DNA of 8,534 bases from Streptosporangiaceae bacterium. GTDB taxonomy: Bacteria; Actinomycetota; Actinomycetes; Streptosporangiales; Streptosporangiaceae. The stretch covers positions 1-8,534 of the forward strand of contig JASHQP010000606.1 of assembly GCA_030039095.1 (NCBI GenBank), given 5' to 3'. The notes beneath the pieces are model-generated. The model was not told where the DNA came from. It did no database searches and saw only the letters and a program-made list of their open reading frames with translations. Shown piece after piece: positions 6,617 to 8,534 of this stretch. How positions within the stretch are numbered: position 1 is the stretch's first letter; each line of letters opens with the position of its first letter. Position numbers and translations under genes: made by a program.

Positions 6617-8094
6617 TCAGAGCGCGGGCCGGCGCTCCGGGGAGTCGAGCCACGGGAAGCGCTGCTCGTGGGCGGCGGCGACGCGGAACGCGGTGACGTC
6701 GTCGTAGGTCTTGGCCACGATCGACAGGCCGGTGGGGACGCCGTCGCGGGAGCGGCCGGAGGGGATGCTGAGCACCGGGCACCGGCTGGCGATGTTGAAC
6801 GGCAGCGTCATCAGCACGTCCAGCCAGTCGCCGTGCTCGCGGCCGTTGATGACCGCGGGCTGGTCGGTGTCGTACTCGGCGGGCAGCGCGGGCACGGCGA
6901 ACGTCGGGCACACCAGCGCGTCGACGTCGTCGAGCAGCTGGCCGAGCGGCGCGTAGATGCCGGCTTCCAGCTCGAGCCCGGCGACGAGGTCGTCCTTGGA
7001 GATCTCGTCCGACTCGGCGACGAACCGGCGGGCATAGGAGGTGAGCTCGCCGGAGTGCGCCGCGTAGATCTCCCGTATCGACGGGCCGAAGATCATGCCG
7101 AAGTGGATCCGTGCCGCCCGCTTGATCGCCTCGATGTCCCAGGGCAGCGTCACCTCCGCCACGTCGGCGCCCGCGTCGGCCAGCCGGGCCGCCGCGGCGC
7201 GGGTGTTCGCGACCACGTCGTCGTCGACGTCGTAGCAGCCCAGGTCCGTGCTCAGCGCGATCCTCGAGCCGGCCACCGAGTCCAGCTGCGCGGGGATCTC
7301 GAGCTTCGGCCGGAGCGACGCGACGTCGCTCCAGTGCGGCCCCGCGATGACGTTCTGCAGCAGCGCGCAGTCGGCGACGGTCCGGGCCAGCGGGCCCTCG
7401 TGGCAGTAGTGGTCGAGGTTGAAGATCTCCATCTCCGGCACCCGCCCGTACGGCGGCTTGAACCCGGTGACCCCGCAGAACGACGCCGGAATCCGGATCG
7501 AGCCGCCGATGTCCGACCCGGTGGCCAGCGTCGCCGAGCCCGCGGCGAGCGCCGCGGCCGACCCGCCGCTGGATCCGCCGGGGGAGTAGGCGTTGTTCCA
7601 CGGGTTGCGGGTCACGCCCCACAGCCTGGTCCAGGTGAACGGGGCGCAGGAGAACTCCGGCGTCGTCGAGCGGGCGTGCACGATGCCGCCGGCGTCGATG
7701 ATGCGCTGCACGAACAGCGCCGTGTGGTCGGCGACGACGTCCCGCAGCGGCAGTGAGCCGAGCGTGTAGCGCTGGCCCGCGATCGGTGCCTCCTCCTTCA
7801 CCGCGACCGGCAGGCCGTCCAGCGGCCCCGGCTCCGGGCCACGGCCCGCGTACCGCGCCTCGGCCTCCCGCGCCTGCTCCATCGCCTGCTCGTAGCGGGT
7901 CTCGGCGAACGCGTTGATGGCCGGCTCGACCGCCTCGGCCCGGGCGATCACGGCGGCCATCAGCTCGGCGGGGGACAGCTCGCGCGACCGGAACAGGCGC
8001 AGCGCCTCGGTGGCGGTCAGGTAGTGCAGCTCCGTCTGGCCGCCGGCAGGCGGCGCGGGGGGGATAGGGGGGTCGTCCCCCCTGGTCGGCGGCG

Positions 8095-8098
<4 letters not shown>
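6617..8098 (-). CDS. Amidase signature (AS) family hydrolase
   Basis: This 493-residue enzyme hydrolyses a carbon-nitrogen amide bond through the Ser-cisSer-Lys triad of the amidase signature family. Lys101 lies in LPVAVKEE, the cis-Ser in SPGGSSGGSAAALAAG (Ser176 by comparison with fatty acid amide hydrolase), and the nucleophile in GSDIGGSIRIPASFCG (Ser200). The family's GFKPPYGRVP segment follows. Length is normal. The first 20 residues are Pro/Gly/Asp-rich and probably disordered; homology starts near residue 23 (ELHYLTATE). The ATG at 8098 has GGGAGG ten bases upstream (8109-8114) and overlaps the stop of the ABC ATPase gene as ATGA (8095-8098), implying translational coupling. The pairing suggests hydrolysis of an imported amide or peptide-like compound. 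It is not a GatA of a GatCAB operon as far as the visible neighbours show. The exact substrate is unknown. Confidence 0.93.
8066..8083. repeat. G6/C6 inverted repeat at the 5' end of the amidase gene
   Basis: AGGGGGG-TCGT-CCCCCCT is a perfect 7-bp stem with a 4-base loop. It lies 12 bases inside the amidase reading frame, and a further G7 run is at 8057-8063 on the plus strand. In the mRNA the hairpin would stand just after the start codon, where it could slow initiation or respond to ribosomes arriving from the overlapping ABC gene. The symmetry is observed; any role is inference. Confidence 0.6.

Positions 8099-8534
<436 letters not shown>

Noticed and set aside
6516..7622. Long minus-strand frame (368 codons) inside the amidase gene
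   Set aside because: It is Arg/Ala/Gly-rich, has no recognisable motifs and lies entirely in another frame of a gene with a complete amidase signature. It is typical of very high GC DNA.
6668..7756. 362-codon plus-strand frame opposite the amidase gene
   Set aside because: Its repetitive Gly/Arg/Val/Asp composition and full overlap with a clear enzyme gene mark it as a shadow.

Overview
The window is very GC-rich, with G/C-biased third codon positions, frequent GTG starts and long spurious antisense frames. Together with the gene families present, this points to a high-GC actinomycete, probably a filamentous actinobacterium or relative. I cannot name the genus from sequence alone.

Layout. 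(1) 2-529, + strand: the 3' end of a cobyrinic acid a,c-diamide synthase (CobB type), whose start lies outside the window. (2) 553-816, +: a small Phd/YefM-type antitoxin, followed 4 bases later by the wreck of its PIN-domain (VapC) toxin. The toxin's N-terminus, a short middle piece and its C-terminus survive, but the active-site core is deleted and the tail is out of frame. (3) 5833 down to 964, - strand: an adenylate-forming acyl/aryl ligase, a second adenylate-forming protein coupled to it by an ATGA overlap but lacking both catalytic signature loops, and after a 122-base gap a CocE/NonD-type alpha/beta hydrolase with an intact Ser-Asp-His triad. (4) 5932-6531, +: a TetR-family regulator divergent from the ligase. 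The shared intergenic region carries an 18-bp inverted repeat placed to block both promoters. (5) 8098-6617, -: an amidase-signature hydrolase overlapping by ATGA the end of a peptide-type ABC transporter ATPase that runs off the right edge.

How the parts may work together. The TetR gene, the ligase pair and possibly the hydrolase look like a small locally regulated catabolic or acyl-activation unit. The regulator would sense a ligand, perhaps the acid or its CoA/AMP ester, and release the ligase promoter. The intact ligase would activate a carboxylic acid, while the degenerate sister may be a structural or allosteric partner. The hydrolase could release the acid from an ester or amide precursor. 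The ABC ATPase and amidase form a second, separate uptake-and-hydrolysis unit. Substrates are unknown in both cases.

The most unusual item is the translationally coupled pair of one competent and one catalytically stripped adenylate-forming protein. No rRNA, tRNA, CRISPR array, insertion sequence or gene-free stretch above 300 bases was seen.
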